Shown here: positions 54,791 through 64,000 of the stretch, piece after piece | Numbering within the stretch: position 1 is the first letter of the stretch | Layout: each line of letters begins with the position of its first letter | Source: Apoda limacodes | Taxonomy: Eukaryota > Arthropoda > Insecta > Lepidoptera > Limacodidae | Direction: 5' to 3' | Length of the DNA: 64,000 bases | Assembly (NCBI GenBank): GCA_946406115.1 | Contig: OX291542.1 | Coordinates: 1,636,959 to 1,700,958, forward strand | Notes under the pieces: generated by a model | The model's input: only the letters and a program-made list of their open reading frames with translations | Told to the model about the DNA's origin: nothing | The model's database searches: none | Made by a program: the position numbers and the translations under genes

Positions 54791-55720
54791 TTATATCAGC
54801 TTTAAATCAGCTTTCCGGCAATTTTTGTAGTTGAGTAGGGATTTGTTATAACATTTAGAACAACAGCCCGTAAAAGATGTTCTGGCTTCTTCTAGCCTGT
54901 ATCTCTCAGAATCCAATAGGTCATAAACGTTGTGACGGTCAGACTTTTTCTTGAAACTGTCTAAATTTTTACGAACGAACATTATGTTTTCGTATATGTA
55001 TTGTCCTGTCAATGTCATAATGTATTTATTTCTGAATACCTCTCTCAATGACTGTCGCGCGTTAAGACTACATATATAGCTCGAAATGCACGCTTTTGCA
55101 GTAGAAATATCGTGTTGATATCGGCCGCTGGGCCTTAAAGCAGGATACCGTACGACATTAAGCTATGGAAATAACTAAAGTAGACAATTCTAGCAGTTTC
55201 TACATTTTTTATTTTTCTGAATTGTCTTATTGCGTAACAAGCCGAACTTAGCTTATAGGATAGCAAATTTATATGTTTTGTCATTGAAGCCTAAAGTCAA
55301 TAACCAAACCAAGAAATTTAGTATCATCATAATAACGTCCTCTAACATTTTTTCTAGAACAACGTTGCTATCTATCAACTTTACATTCGGTAAAGTGATT
55401 TTTTTACATTTTGTTTTATTTGTGTTAAGCAGCAAATTGTTAGACGAAAACCAGTTTAAAACTTGTATTACATCGAAAACAGGTTGTTGTCTCTTTATTT
55501 TAACATTACTATATTCTTTATGTGTTCGGCTAATAAGGAAGGTCCCAGTATGGATCCTTGTGGAACACCCATTTTTATTAATGATCCGTCAGATACTACA
55601 CCAGCAATGTCCACCTTTTGCACGCTGTTCAGTAAATAAGATTTCGTCGCACGAAAGATAACAATGGCAAAAATGGCGTTATCAAGTGGGTGACACCAGC
55701 TATAGCTCACGTCCCCCTGC
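54791..55720 (-). pseudogene. CR1/jockey-like LINE reverse transcriptase fragment (broken)
   Basis: Minus strand, from high to low coordinates: MGVPQGSILGPSLL (RT motif near 55550-55590), LLLNTNKTKCKKITLPNVKL (near 55380-55440), then near 55180-55080 YFHSLMSYGILL, stop, GPAADINTIFLLQKRAFRAI, and finally MTLTGQYIYENIMFVRKNLD (near 54960-55020) with ARTSFTGCCSKCYNKS towards the C terminus. The order and spacing match the region after the RT palm in CR1/jockey-type LINEs. The YADD segment is missing or destroyed between the first two blocks, and at least three stops or shifts break the frame. This LINE differs from those at 1.3 and 40.6 kb. Confidence 0.85.
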
Positions 55721-55769
55721 CTTAGTTTATGTAATTACTTAACATCGGTACATTCGATTTACAAAAGAA

Positions 55770-56420
55770 CGGGCATTAGAAAGGTTGGACCTTAAATGTA
55801 TAGACAGATTTTCAAAATTCTTTTTGTATTTAAAAGGGTAAACTTCCGAGGTGGTCCCATATTAATGTTGTGAATTTAAAACTATAATTTTTGGTCAAAA
55901 AAATAATAAGTATTAATTTGGAACTGTGAAGTGTTTGAACAAAACAAAACTCTGATCTGAATTACAGTTTGAAGTTGGTGTATATGTGCCTAAAGTTTAT
56001 AACACACTTCACTTTCATGACACCAACTTTAACTTCAACTGCAAACTTCCAGTAAAAATAGTGTGAACTCTAAAGTATACCAACAAATAATAAAAATCGG
56101 CCAAGTGTGAGGGGGGCTGAAGTTATTGCCATTTTAAATTACTGGTACAGCGCCATCTAGCATTAGTATTAAGAGTATCAGTAACAGATTTGTTTGGGAA
56201 GTCCTCATACAAAAAACATATTTCGTTGTTTTTGGTCTATAGTAAAAACAGTAAAACATACAAACTGCAAAATTACAATAAAAATAGTGTGAACACTAAA
56301 GTAAACAAATAATGAAAATCGACAAAGTGTGAGAGGGGCTGAAACTTCAAACTTGCAGTGAAAAAGAAAAACAACCAGCTTCAAAAAGATGCACTAAAAA
56401 GGTACAAATAATTACTGCAG
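55770..56420 (+). repeat. Family A repeat, diverged copy
   Basis: Contains AACTTCCGAGGTGGTCCCAT (matching TACTTTCCTGAGGTGGTCCT at 4511) and ends AACAACCAGCTTCAAAAAGATGCACT, the family A edge. A family-B-like piece (ATCGGCCAAGTGTGAGGGGG, then GGTACAGCGCCATCTAGCA) lies inside at 56097-56190, and a partial echo of it recurs near 56310. Confidence 0.7.
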
Positions 56421-56877
56421 TCAGCAGTCGGCCACACTACTAACTAGGCTGCGAGGGAGTCATTTATGTATTACCTTTTTATACACTCAAGCGATCGATG
56501 AGTCCGTCAGTCAGTGGTAGGTATTTATTTGCACTTTTATAGGTGTATAGGTGCGCTATAAGCGATAGAAAAATACATTTTACTGAACTATGTTTGTCGG
56601 TTTTATATAAAAAAAATCAGACATGACCCGGTTATCGGCGTGCTTATTTTGTAACCTCAAGGGAATTGATGTTAAAAATCCATTGTTTAGCCTTTACGTA
56701 TTATTTATTATGCCTTTTACCATTGCCGCTCGCGTAGGTATGTTCTGGTAGTGCTTGACACACAACACATACGCGCGCAGCAATGGTAACTGTAATGGAT
56801 TTGAACACCGTTCCCATTCTAGGCAATATGCACGCCGCGCTCGTCAGTGTAAAAAAAACTTTTGTTATTTATAATGT
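56421..56877. other. Unassigned DNA
   Basis: No gene or clear repeat recognised. Confidence 0.45.
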
Positions 56878-57110
56878 TACTAGCTGTGCCCGCGGTTCAG
56901 TTATCGAACCATATCTGATACTTTGCTCATCCCTTAAAAACACTATATTTTTTCAGGATAAAAAGTAGCATACCTATATGTTAATCCAGGGTGTCACCTA
57001 CCTCCGTACCAAATTTTATTAAAATTGGTCTAGCCGTTTGAGCGTGAAAAAGAAACAAACATACAAACACATTCACAAACTTTCGCCTTTATAATATTAT
57101 AGTGTAATTC
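56878..57110 (+). repeat. Family D-like repeat, plus copy
   Basis: Opens TTACTAGCTGTGCCCGCGGT, carries TATGTTAATCCAGGGTGTCA and AAATTGGTCTAGCCGTTTGA, and ends TTTCGCCTTTATAATATTAT. Non-coding. Confidence 0.8.
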
Positions 57111-57506
57111 ATTATCAAGGTAATAGGTAACAGGGAACAATTTTTTATGGGTAAATGATGACTTTGAGCACAACAAGCCGCCTGTTGGTTGAGGATACTG
57201 CGACCTACGATAAATGTGCTTGTTTACCGTCTCTGAGTAACTGAACTAAGTCGGCTAAGCCGATTGAAGCCGAAAAATCAAAAAATCACAGAATTCTACT
57301 TACGAATTGGAAATGTAATCTTAAATTTAAAACCCTGTAAAAATTATACCTACCTATCTATGTGTGCAATTAGATTTCCATGTGACCAATCGCTAAGAGT
57401 ATTAGGGTTAAGGTGAGTAATGACGACTGCCGGGAAATAATTATAATTCACAAGAAGAGCTCAGCCTTTCTTGTAAAGAATAGACATCGCAAAAATTATT
57501 AAAAAA

Positions 57507-57865
57507 TCGGCCAAGTGCTAGTCGGATTCGCGCACGAAGGGTTCCGTACCATCTATAAAAACAGCAAAAAAAAAAAAAATGACGTTTTTTGTATGGGAGC
57601 CCCCTCAAATATTAGTTTTATTTTAATTTTATTATTATTTTTTAAGTGAATATATAATTAAATATTCTGTGAATATTTCAAGCATCTAACTGTTGCTGTT
57701 ATCAATATCGAGCAAAAAAATCACGTTCGTTGCATGGGAGCCCCCTTAAATATTAATTTTATTTTGTTTTATAATATTTGTTGTTATAGCGGCAACAGAA
57801 ATACATCTTCTGTGAAAATTTCAACTTCAATTTTTTTACCCTTTGGGTACAGAACCCTTAAAATT
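57507..57865 (+). repeat. Family B repeat, short plus copy with foldback ends
   Basis: Opens AAATCGGCCAAGTGCTAGTC then GGATTCGCGCACGAAGGGTT and closes TTTGGGTACAGAACCCTTA. AAGGGTTCCGTACC near the start pairs with GGGTACAGAACCCTT at the end, an imperfect 14-15-bp inverted pair. Two internal modules each contain TTGTATGGGAGCCCCCTCAA or a close variant (57578 and 57730). Confidence 0.8.
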
Positions 57866-58104
57866 TATTAAGAATTTTAGTTGAAATCTAGTAATTAAAA
57901 ATAATTACATTGTTTAAATAAATTTATGTATAGGTATTATTTTCTCTATTTAAAATAGTATTTAATTTAAATAGTATTTTATTTATACACAAAACGAGGA
58001 AATAATTTCTAATAGGATTAGACTTTTTGATAGTTGACAACGCTGCCTTTTCGTGTGCTTCAGCTTTTATTGTTGGCTATTTTTTAATAAAATTTAATTT
58101 TTAG
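57866..58104. other. AT-rich spacer
   Basis: No feature recognised. Confidence 0.5.
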
Positions 58105-58162
58105 ATTGTGACGCGGACTGTACAGCGAAAAAGATTGTGACGCGGACTGTACAGCGAAAAAG
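58105..58162. repeat. 29-bp tandem duplication
   Basis: ATTGTGACGCGGACTGTACA then GCGAAAAAG occurs twice without change. Confidence 0.96.
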
Positions 58163-59417
58163 ATTCCGCTAACAGAAGCGCATGCTCAAGCTAGAGTAAG
58201 CTTTTGCTTAGAATATTATAATTTTGACTGCGTTACTAACATCGTTATTTGTTGACGAGAAAACTTTTCAATCGCATAAGGACGGCAGAAAACTTTTATG
58301 GAGACGAAACAATGTCAATGTTATTTCTGTCATCCTTAACAGATGGAAAATGTTTGTCTTCCTTCTTATTTGATAGTCAACTTGAGTAATACCTACCTAA
58401 CCGTTTAACAAGCAATTCTTATGTTGTTTTTGACTGTGTTATGATTCTTACTCAGTCAAAATTATAATGATTACCTGCAGATTATTTTAGCTGAACTTAC
58501 TTTTCTGTTAGCTGAATATTTTTCAAAGATTATGATAAAATTAACAGTACTTAATTATGGCTACAATAATACGAGTGTGCTTAATTTTTCTATACTAATA
58601 AACTTACCCAAATACTAACACTTTTGTTGGATAAAACTCCAGTAGCTATGATGGATGACTCGCTCAAAATTTTCTATGTAGATAATTAGCTCGATACCTA
58701 AAGCTTTGGTTATTTTACTTTTATATAATACCATGGGTATTGAATTTTTCAATAGAGCATAATGTAATAAATAAGAGATTAAATTTAATAAGGGTTTTAG
58801 TATTCGGACGTCTGATGTAAGATTATAATTTATTATATAATAATAATATATTCAGTAGCTGTTGAATTTTTTGAATTTTTGGTGAGACGTGTAATAAAAA
58901 TGTAATAAAACTAGATATTAAAGATAAGACGAGCTCACGCGTTTGGGCAATAAAAATTTAGGGTTTAGGTAAATAGTTTTAATTTATGATTATTATTTTT
59001 TTTCATATAGGTTCTGTGATCTGGATTACCTAATTGTGGAATTGTTTTAGTTAAAAAAGTCTATTATATTCAAAAGTTTTAGGATTGATTGATGGAAATA
59101 TTTGATATTAAAAGCCAAATTACCAAAGAGTCTGCCAACTGATGACTTTAGTCGAGATAAAAACAGTGGATTGTAGTGGAGTGTATATATATCTAAGGAT
59201 TTGTTATAAACTATGTACACCTCCGGTAACCTCTCTACCATCGCATCGCTAGCCCCGTGAGGGAGTCCATCCTCACACCTCAAGCCTAGTTAGTCACGCA
59301 CAAGGGTTAGCAGTATGCAACCTTAGTATATTGAAACAAAGAACTAAACGAATGAGTATATCAACCCTTCCCACTTTTGAGCACAAGTCTATACCTACTT
59401 ACTGAGAAGAATGTTTG
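58163..59417. other. Unassigned AT-rich DNA
   Basis: No gene recognised; short minus-strand open stretches near 58610-58790 lack support. Confidence 0.45.
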
Positions 59418-59540
59418 CGCTTACGCACTTACGCACTTACGCACTTACGCACTTACGCACTTACGCACTTACGCACTTACGCACTTACGCACTTACGCAC
59501 TTACGCACTTACGCACTTACGCACTTACGCACTTACGCAC
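59418..59540. repeat. 8-bp array, about 15 copies
   Basis: GCACTTAC repeated about 15 times without interruption. The first unit is a variant (GCGCTTAC). It makes an LTHLRTYA repeat frame on the plus strand. Confidence 0.98.
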
Positions 59541-59679
59541 TAGGCACCCACACGGGCCAACGTGCGCGTTAATTATAGAGGACACTGAGTGCAAAATTGG
59601 CTAAAAAGCCAATTCTGTTATACTAACGATGATGGTAAGTAAAACTACTAAAAAAATATTTTAATTTATATAAACTAGC

Positions 59680-59850
59680 TGACCCGGCGAACGTTGTTTC
59701 TTTTTTTAAAACAACTGCCGCACCAACCTATTGTAAAAGGGTTGTACTAATTTAAAAATCTTTCCCGGCATGTGCATAACGACTCACCAAAATTTTATTA
59801 CCTTCGGTTCACCCCTATTGTGCGATTCTGACTCGCACTTGACCTTTTTT
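59680..59850 (-). repeat. Family C fragment, minus copy
   Basis: AACTAGCTGACCCGGCGAAC then GTTGTTTCTTTTTTTAAAAC opens the copy on the plus strand, and GCGATTCTGACTCGCACTTG closes the recognisable part. Confidence 0.8.
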
Positions 59851-60095
59851 TTTTTTATAAAATCCTTGCCCTAACACTAACGAACACAGCGAAAAAAAAT
59901 TTCTCGAATTTGTCCAGCCGTCTTCGAGTTTTGTGCTTAGCAACAAATTTTGCGATTAATTTTTTTTATATAGTTACAATAAGACGACTTTTTTTCCATA
60001 CTTCATAAATGTTTTTTACCGAAATTACTCATTATAACTATTCCAGTATCTCCTAAATCCTACTTTTGAATTGAAATATTACGGCGGCACAAAAA

Positions 60096-61936
60096 CCAAA
60101 TCCAAATCTATACATATAAAAGGCTTTGTCCTGAATGACTGACGAATCAACGCACAGGCTGATCGTAGAAACCTGAAACTTGAAGGGTGTGTTCTTTGTA
60201 TGACGTAGGCAACTGATAAGAAAGGATTTTCCGGAATTCTACCCCTAAGGGGGTGAAAAAGGGGGGCAAAGCTTGTATGGGACAACGTGATTCCTTGGTC
60301 CAATCTACTTCAAATTTTGCATAAACCTTTTATAACAGAATTGATGGAAGACGTGTTTCGTATTTTATTGAAATTCATCCCCAAGCGGGGCTAAAAAGGG
60401 GTAGAAAGTTATTTGGCGGTTATTTGCTTCGAAGTTGACATCAATACTCCTTAGTGCTTTTGATTTAAATTAAATTTTATTTTGACATATGTTTGAAAAC
60501 TCAATCCGATTTTATTCAAAAAAGGTAAAACTTACTCAAAAACATAAACAACTTCAATGCTCTTTAAAATTGGAATGACTCGAATGTCACCGTACTATAT
60601 TAGTACCTCATTTAAGGGGTTTCTAAGCTCAAAGAGGTTATGCGTTTTTTTTTTTTTTTTTTTAATATTGTAATGGGCTCGCACGGTCTTAGCAGACCAT
60701 TTATGCATTTGCCAGAGTCAAAGTCAATTATATTATATCGTATCGCGGGCGTTACCGCGCGTCCTCGTTTTCAAGTCCCAAGATTGGGCGGGAGATTTGG
60801 TGTGGATCCTCAGATATTGCGCGTCATGTCCTGCTTATTTCTTCATAATTCACTATTCATGAGCCTTCGCTGCACAATTTTTAACACGCTTTCGTAAAAC
60901 ATTGCTAATATATATATATCGAAAGTCACTAAATGAATTTAGAAAAATTACACAGAAAAAAAACACCACTCCTTCTTAAGATTCGCGCCAAAACTCTATG
61001 CGTTTTTTAGGTGTTTGATTTTTTGTGTACAAAATACTAATAATTAATACTTAAAGTTTTCTTTTTCTACTTATCTTTTATACCTACATATAAAATGCTT
61101 TGTCCTGAATGACTGACGGATCAACGCACAGCCTAAAACGCTGATCGTAGAGACCTGAAACTTGGAGCGTGTGAAAGGGTGAAGTGCGAGTCGGATTCAC
61201 GCAATAAGGGTAAACCGATTGTAATGAAATTTTGGTAAGTTGTTATACACACGCCGGGGAATGTTTCTAAGAAAGAAAAGACGGGTCAAGTGCGAGTGAG
61301 ACAGGGTCAAGTGCGATTCGGACTCGCACGAATAAGGGTAAACCGATTGTAATGAAATTTTGGTACGTTTCTATGCACACGCCGGGAAATGTTTCTCAGA
61401 AAGAAAAATTGGTAAAGTGCGAGTCGGACTTGCGCAAAAAGGGTAAACCGATTGTAATGAAATTTTGGTTAGTTGTTATGCACACGCCGGGGAAGGTTTT
61501 TGGTTAAGTACAACCCTATTAGGTTGTTTTAAAAAAAGAAACTATGTTCGCCGGTTCAGTTATATTTATATAAAAGAAGTAATTGACTGGCTGACTGACT
61601 AATCGATCAATGAACAGCTGAAACCGCTTAGTCTAGAAGCATGACATTTTGCACAAACGTTCCTTAAATGACTTAAAGTGTGCACTAAGGAGGGATTTTT
61701 GGAAATTAATCCGCTAAAATATAGGTTAGCAGTTTGCATGGAAATGGCTAAAACTTGTCTTAAACGTTAAAAATTAAGGTTCACGTGATTCATCGTTTTT
61801 GAAAAATTATTCTCTAGACGGCAAAATAGAGGATGAAAATGTGTATGAGAATTCCGATGTTATTGTAAAACAGTAAACAGTCAAAAGCTGATTTTTTTAA
61901 AAGTTTACGCAGACAATGTTGCGGGAATAAGCTAGT
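60096..61936 (+). repeat. Long composite family C/D repeat, plus copy
   Basis: Contains TCTATACATATAAAAGGCTT, the ~1-kb block shared with 18256-19245 (inverted) and 36355-37220, three CAAGTGCGAGTCGGAC modules near 61180-61430, GTTCGCCGGTTCAGTTATAT and an end near GCGGGAATAAGCTAGTAG (61919-61936). It is interrupted at 60651-60996 by a poly(A) retroposon. No coding capacity. Confidence 0.85.
60651..60996 (-). mobile_element. Retroposon insertion with poly(A) tail and target duplication
   Basis: On the minus strand it ends in ...GCGAGCCCATTACAATATTA followed by about 13-19 A (T run 60645-60663 on plus). Direct repeats TATGCGTTTTTT flank it (60639-60650 and 60997-61008). The paralogous copy at 19041-19060 has the same site without insert (CACCTAAAAACGCATAACCT on plus), which confirms an insertion of about 350 bp by a LINE-type mechanism. 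The body has no ORF longer than chance (an 85-codon plus-strand frame is antisense). It may be a SINE or a processed RNA copy; I do not recognise the source. Confidence 0.85.
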
Positions 61937-62539
61937 AGAACAATATATATTAAATAAATAAATGACCGAGATTTAAAAAAAATAAGATAATAAAGGTTCA
62001 TCACCTTTTTGTGTGCCTCTTTGTTATCGTAGTTAATAAAAATGTGAACCCAATAATAATATTACGCACGCACACTTATATATTCATTCATAATTTGCGG
62101 TTGCGACGCGATGCAGTGGGCAAAGAGCAGCCAGTATGAGACGAAATAATAAATTACGACTCTCTTCCACGACTTTACTTTACGATCCCTGTAAATACAG
62201 TGTGTAAATAGGTCTAGGAAACAGATACCGTTAATAATTCTGTGGTATTTTGCTATCAATAGTGTGCCAGTAGTCTCGCGCTGGGTCTCACGTCTGTCAT
62301 GTCACAAGACTTGACATAATTTATGCGGAAGGCGACCTTCAGATTTCTCGTGGGCCGAGCAAAACTAAAAATACCGGTTGTTTGACTTTCGTTGTAAGAA
62401 GAAAGTAGCTTTGAGTATATACTTCCAATGTATACAACCTGAGCCGTGTTGGTAACCATGTGTTATTGGGCTTCAACCATGTGTTACCAAGCCCAATAGG
62501 CTTCAAAACCAAAATTTAAAGGGCTCGCGGTACGGTTTG
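61937..62539. other. Unassigned DNA
   Basis: No gene recognised; CAACCATGTGTTA.C is locally duplicated at 62454 and 62474. Confidence 0.45.
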
Positions 62540-62620
62540 CAATGCTGGATCCGAGATCTAGCAGTCTTGCAGGATCCAGTGCCTTTTTTTAGCCAGCTGG
62601 ATCCAGTGATACGGATCTGC
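62540..62620. other. Cluster of GGATCC palindromes
   Basis: Three GGATCC words and one CGGATCTGC lie within about 70 bp. CTGGATCC (62548) can pair with GGATCCAG (62572), and CTGGATCCAG (62599) is itself a perfect palindrome. It may be a degraded inverted element. Confidence 0.5.
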
Positions 62621-64000
62621 AAGTATGTGACATTTCCATTTATAAATCAAAATTATATTTTTAATTTTAATCTGTTCAATACGAGAAAGAGATACACCTA
62701 AATGCAGTAATTCAATAGTTTTACAAAAAAAAAATGATATTTACGTGTAATTTAACCTCAGAACAACATCCTCGAATTGTTTATTATCGATAAAACCCTG
62801 GGTAAAAGTGGGATAGGTGCCTTAGGAGTATAGATGCCCCGAAACGTATTGAAAATCTCAAGCATAACGCGATCGATGTTATAGAATATTAAATATTTGA
62901 ACGTTAGACCCCCTTACCCTCAGGTCGCTCGCAGACGCCAGCCGCATGCTTCGGACGTACAGTGTGTAGTAAATTAAATTTGCCGAATTTGTTCACGAAC
63001 GACGTGAATTACGCATTTCACATTTTCTTGAAAGCGAGTAACTTTTCATTATATATAGGAAAGTTGATTTTATTTTATTGATTTTTGCAGGTATATGGTC
63101 TAATTATCAATAATAAGTAGTGGTTTTAAAATTTTACTGGCGGTGTTTTTTTTTATTTACGGTCTATCCCTACTAAAAAAATTGATGCCCCGATTTTTGT
63201 GAGTATAGATGCCCTTTCAACTATACAATGTAGGGGGACTATTGTGACATATTTGTTCGCATAAAACGTACAAATTGAAGAAAGTTTTGGAAGTAATTGA
63301 GTACTGCAGCGAGTGGGGGCGATATGCTGCTTTATCTTTGATATATCTTTAGGTACGAGATCTATCGGCTTCAAAGAAATTAGGCGTTTTAGGGAGTTTT
63401 TTGTGTTATCTTATATGTTCTCTAATTTTGTTCTATTTTCCTATACTATTCGAATTTAATAAGGTAAAAGTAAAGTAAACACTCAGCTCTCAAATTCCCT
63501 GGTTTCGACGTTCCTGGACATCCTTCAATAATCTTCTTCTTCATAGGTTTTCTCTTGCGTTACAATTGTTTGTATGTTACATCTACTTATTCTGTAAGAG
63601 ATTGGCAGATATGTGACACAGGAGTCTGACGTTGACTCTACTGGCTGCACAGAGCCATTCTACATATAATACCTTAGGGCTTCCTGGTAAAATACAGAAT
63701 TCGCCCCTTCATATTGAGAAGACTTTCTGGGTCTATATTGACCACTTGAAGGACATCTTATGGAAAAAAGGAACAACCCGGAGTTGCGATTGTTTTTATT
63801 CAAACTATCCGACACCGTCTCTTACAGCTGCGTAATATCACGATAAGGACGTACGCTAGTCTTTCTACTTCCTTTTAACCTATGCCCCTTGCTACGTAAC
63901 ACTAAACGAGGCAATAGGATCAGGTCAAAAGAAACCATACATGATGAGAAGAGCACTAAAATACTACAGGAAATGCAAATGTTTTTTTATTGTGAAATGA
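62621..64000. other. Unassigned DNA with a repeated 'atagatgccc' phrase
   Basis: AGGAGTATAGATGCCCCGAAAC (62826) and GTGAGTATAGATGCCCTTTC (63200), plus TTGATGCCCCGATTTTTGTG (63181), share a module. Nearby, GTAAAAGTGGGATAGGTGCC suggests a decayed transposon end. Frames at 63153-63374 (minus) and 63632-63835 (plus) are unrecognised and unsupported. Confidence 0.4.

Noticed and set aside
59377..59604. 75-codon LTHLRTYA-repeat frame
   Set aside because: Produced by the 8-bp array.
63632..63835. 67-codon plus frame
   Set aside because: No recognisable motif, start context or splice support.

Overview
This is eukaryotic, insect nuclear DNA, most likely from a moth or butterfly (Lepidoptera). It is AT-rich and has no operons or ribosome-binding sites. 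It carries jockey-, CR1- and RTE-like LINE remnants, a Tc1-like transposon, a 5S-rRNA-derived SINE, and many dispersed non-autonomous repeats of a kind I know from lepidopteran genomes. Among these are copies with a core like 'GTCAAGTGCGAGTCGGACTC' and copies ending in 'GGGTCAGCTAG'. I did not find one complete host gene. The coding signal is decayed transposable-element ORFs plus a few isolated, unproven exon-like pieces.

Layout. 0-4 kb: a 5'-truncated LINE on the minus strand, then unassigned DNA. 4.1-5.3 kb: a 26-bp minisatellite and a long dispersed repeat. 5.58-5.92 kb: two adjacent minus-strand exon-like ORFs of an unrecognised gene. 6.9-9.3 kb: a LINE tail, and a 5S-derived SINE split by a 345-bp foldback MITE with TTAA flanks. 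10.7-11.2 kb: eleven identical 51-bp units. 13-17 kb: microsatellites, two more candidate minus-strand exons, an internally deleted Tc1-like element with a near-perfect DD34E catalytic core, and a repeat carrying two embedded satellites. 17.2-19.2 kb: a LINE tail and inverted copies of a composite repeat. 20-21.9 kb: a small unrecognised ORF, 23 identical 30-bp units inside a dispersed repeat, and a ~43-bp array. 22-28 kb: repeats and unassigned DNA. 28-31 kb: an inverted pair of ~75-bp segments, a 35-bp array and an RTE-like fragment. 32 kb: the best isolated plus-strand terminal-exon candidate. 34-39 kb: a GC-rich island, 22-, 63- and 26-bp arrays and a deleted LINE copy. 40.6-43.5 kb: the largest coding element, a jockey-like LINE ORF2 with endonuclease and reverse-transcriptase domains, broken by a frameshift and by an in-frame deletion through the RT core. 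45.4-47.2 kb: a GC-rich higher-order satellite that seems to derive from the tail of a dispersed repeat. 47-64 kb: small ORFs (a C2H2/U1-like zinc finger and a frameshifted MADF-domain fragment), another LINE fragment, more dispersed repeats, an 8-bp array, and a poly(A) retroposon inserted into a composite repeat whose empty site is visible elsewhere in the window.

No gene set here works together as a pathway. The sequence records layered transposition followed by local tandem amplification. Several arrays have identical units, so that amplification looks recent (or is affected by assembly). Many long open frames are simply tandem arrays whose unit length happens to keep a frame open.
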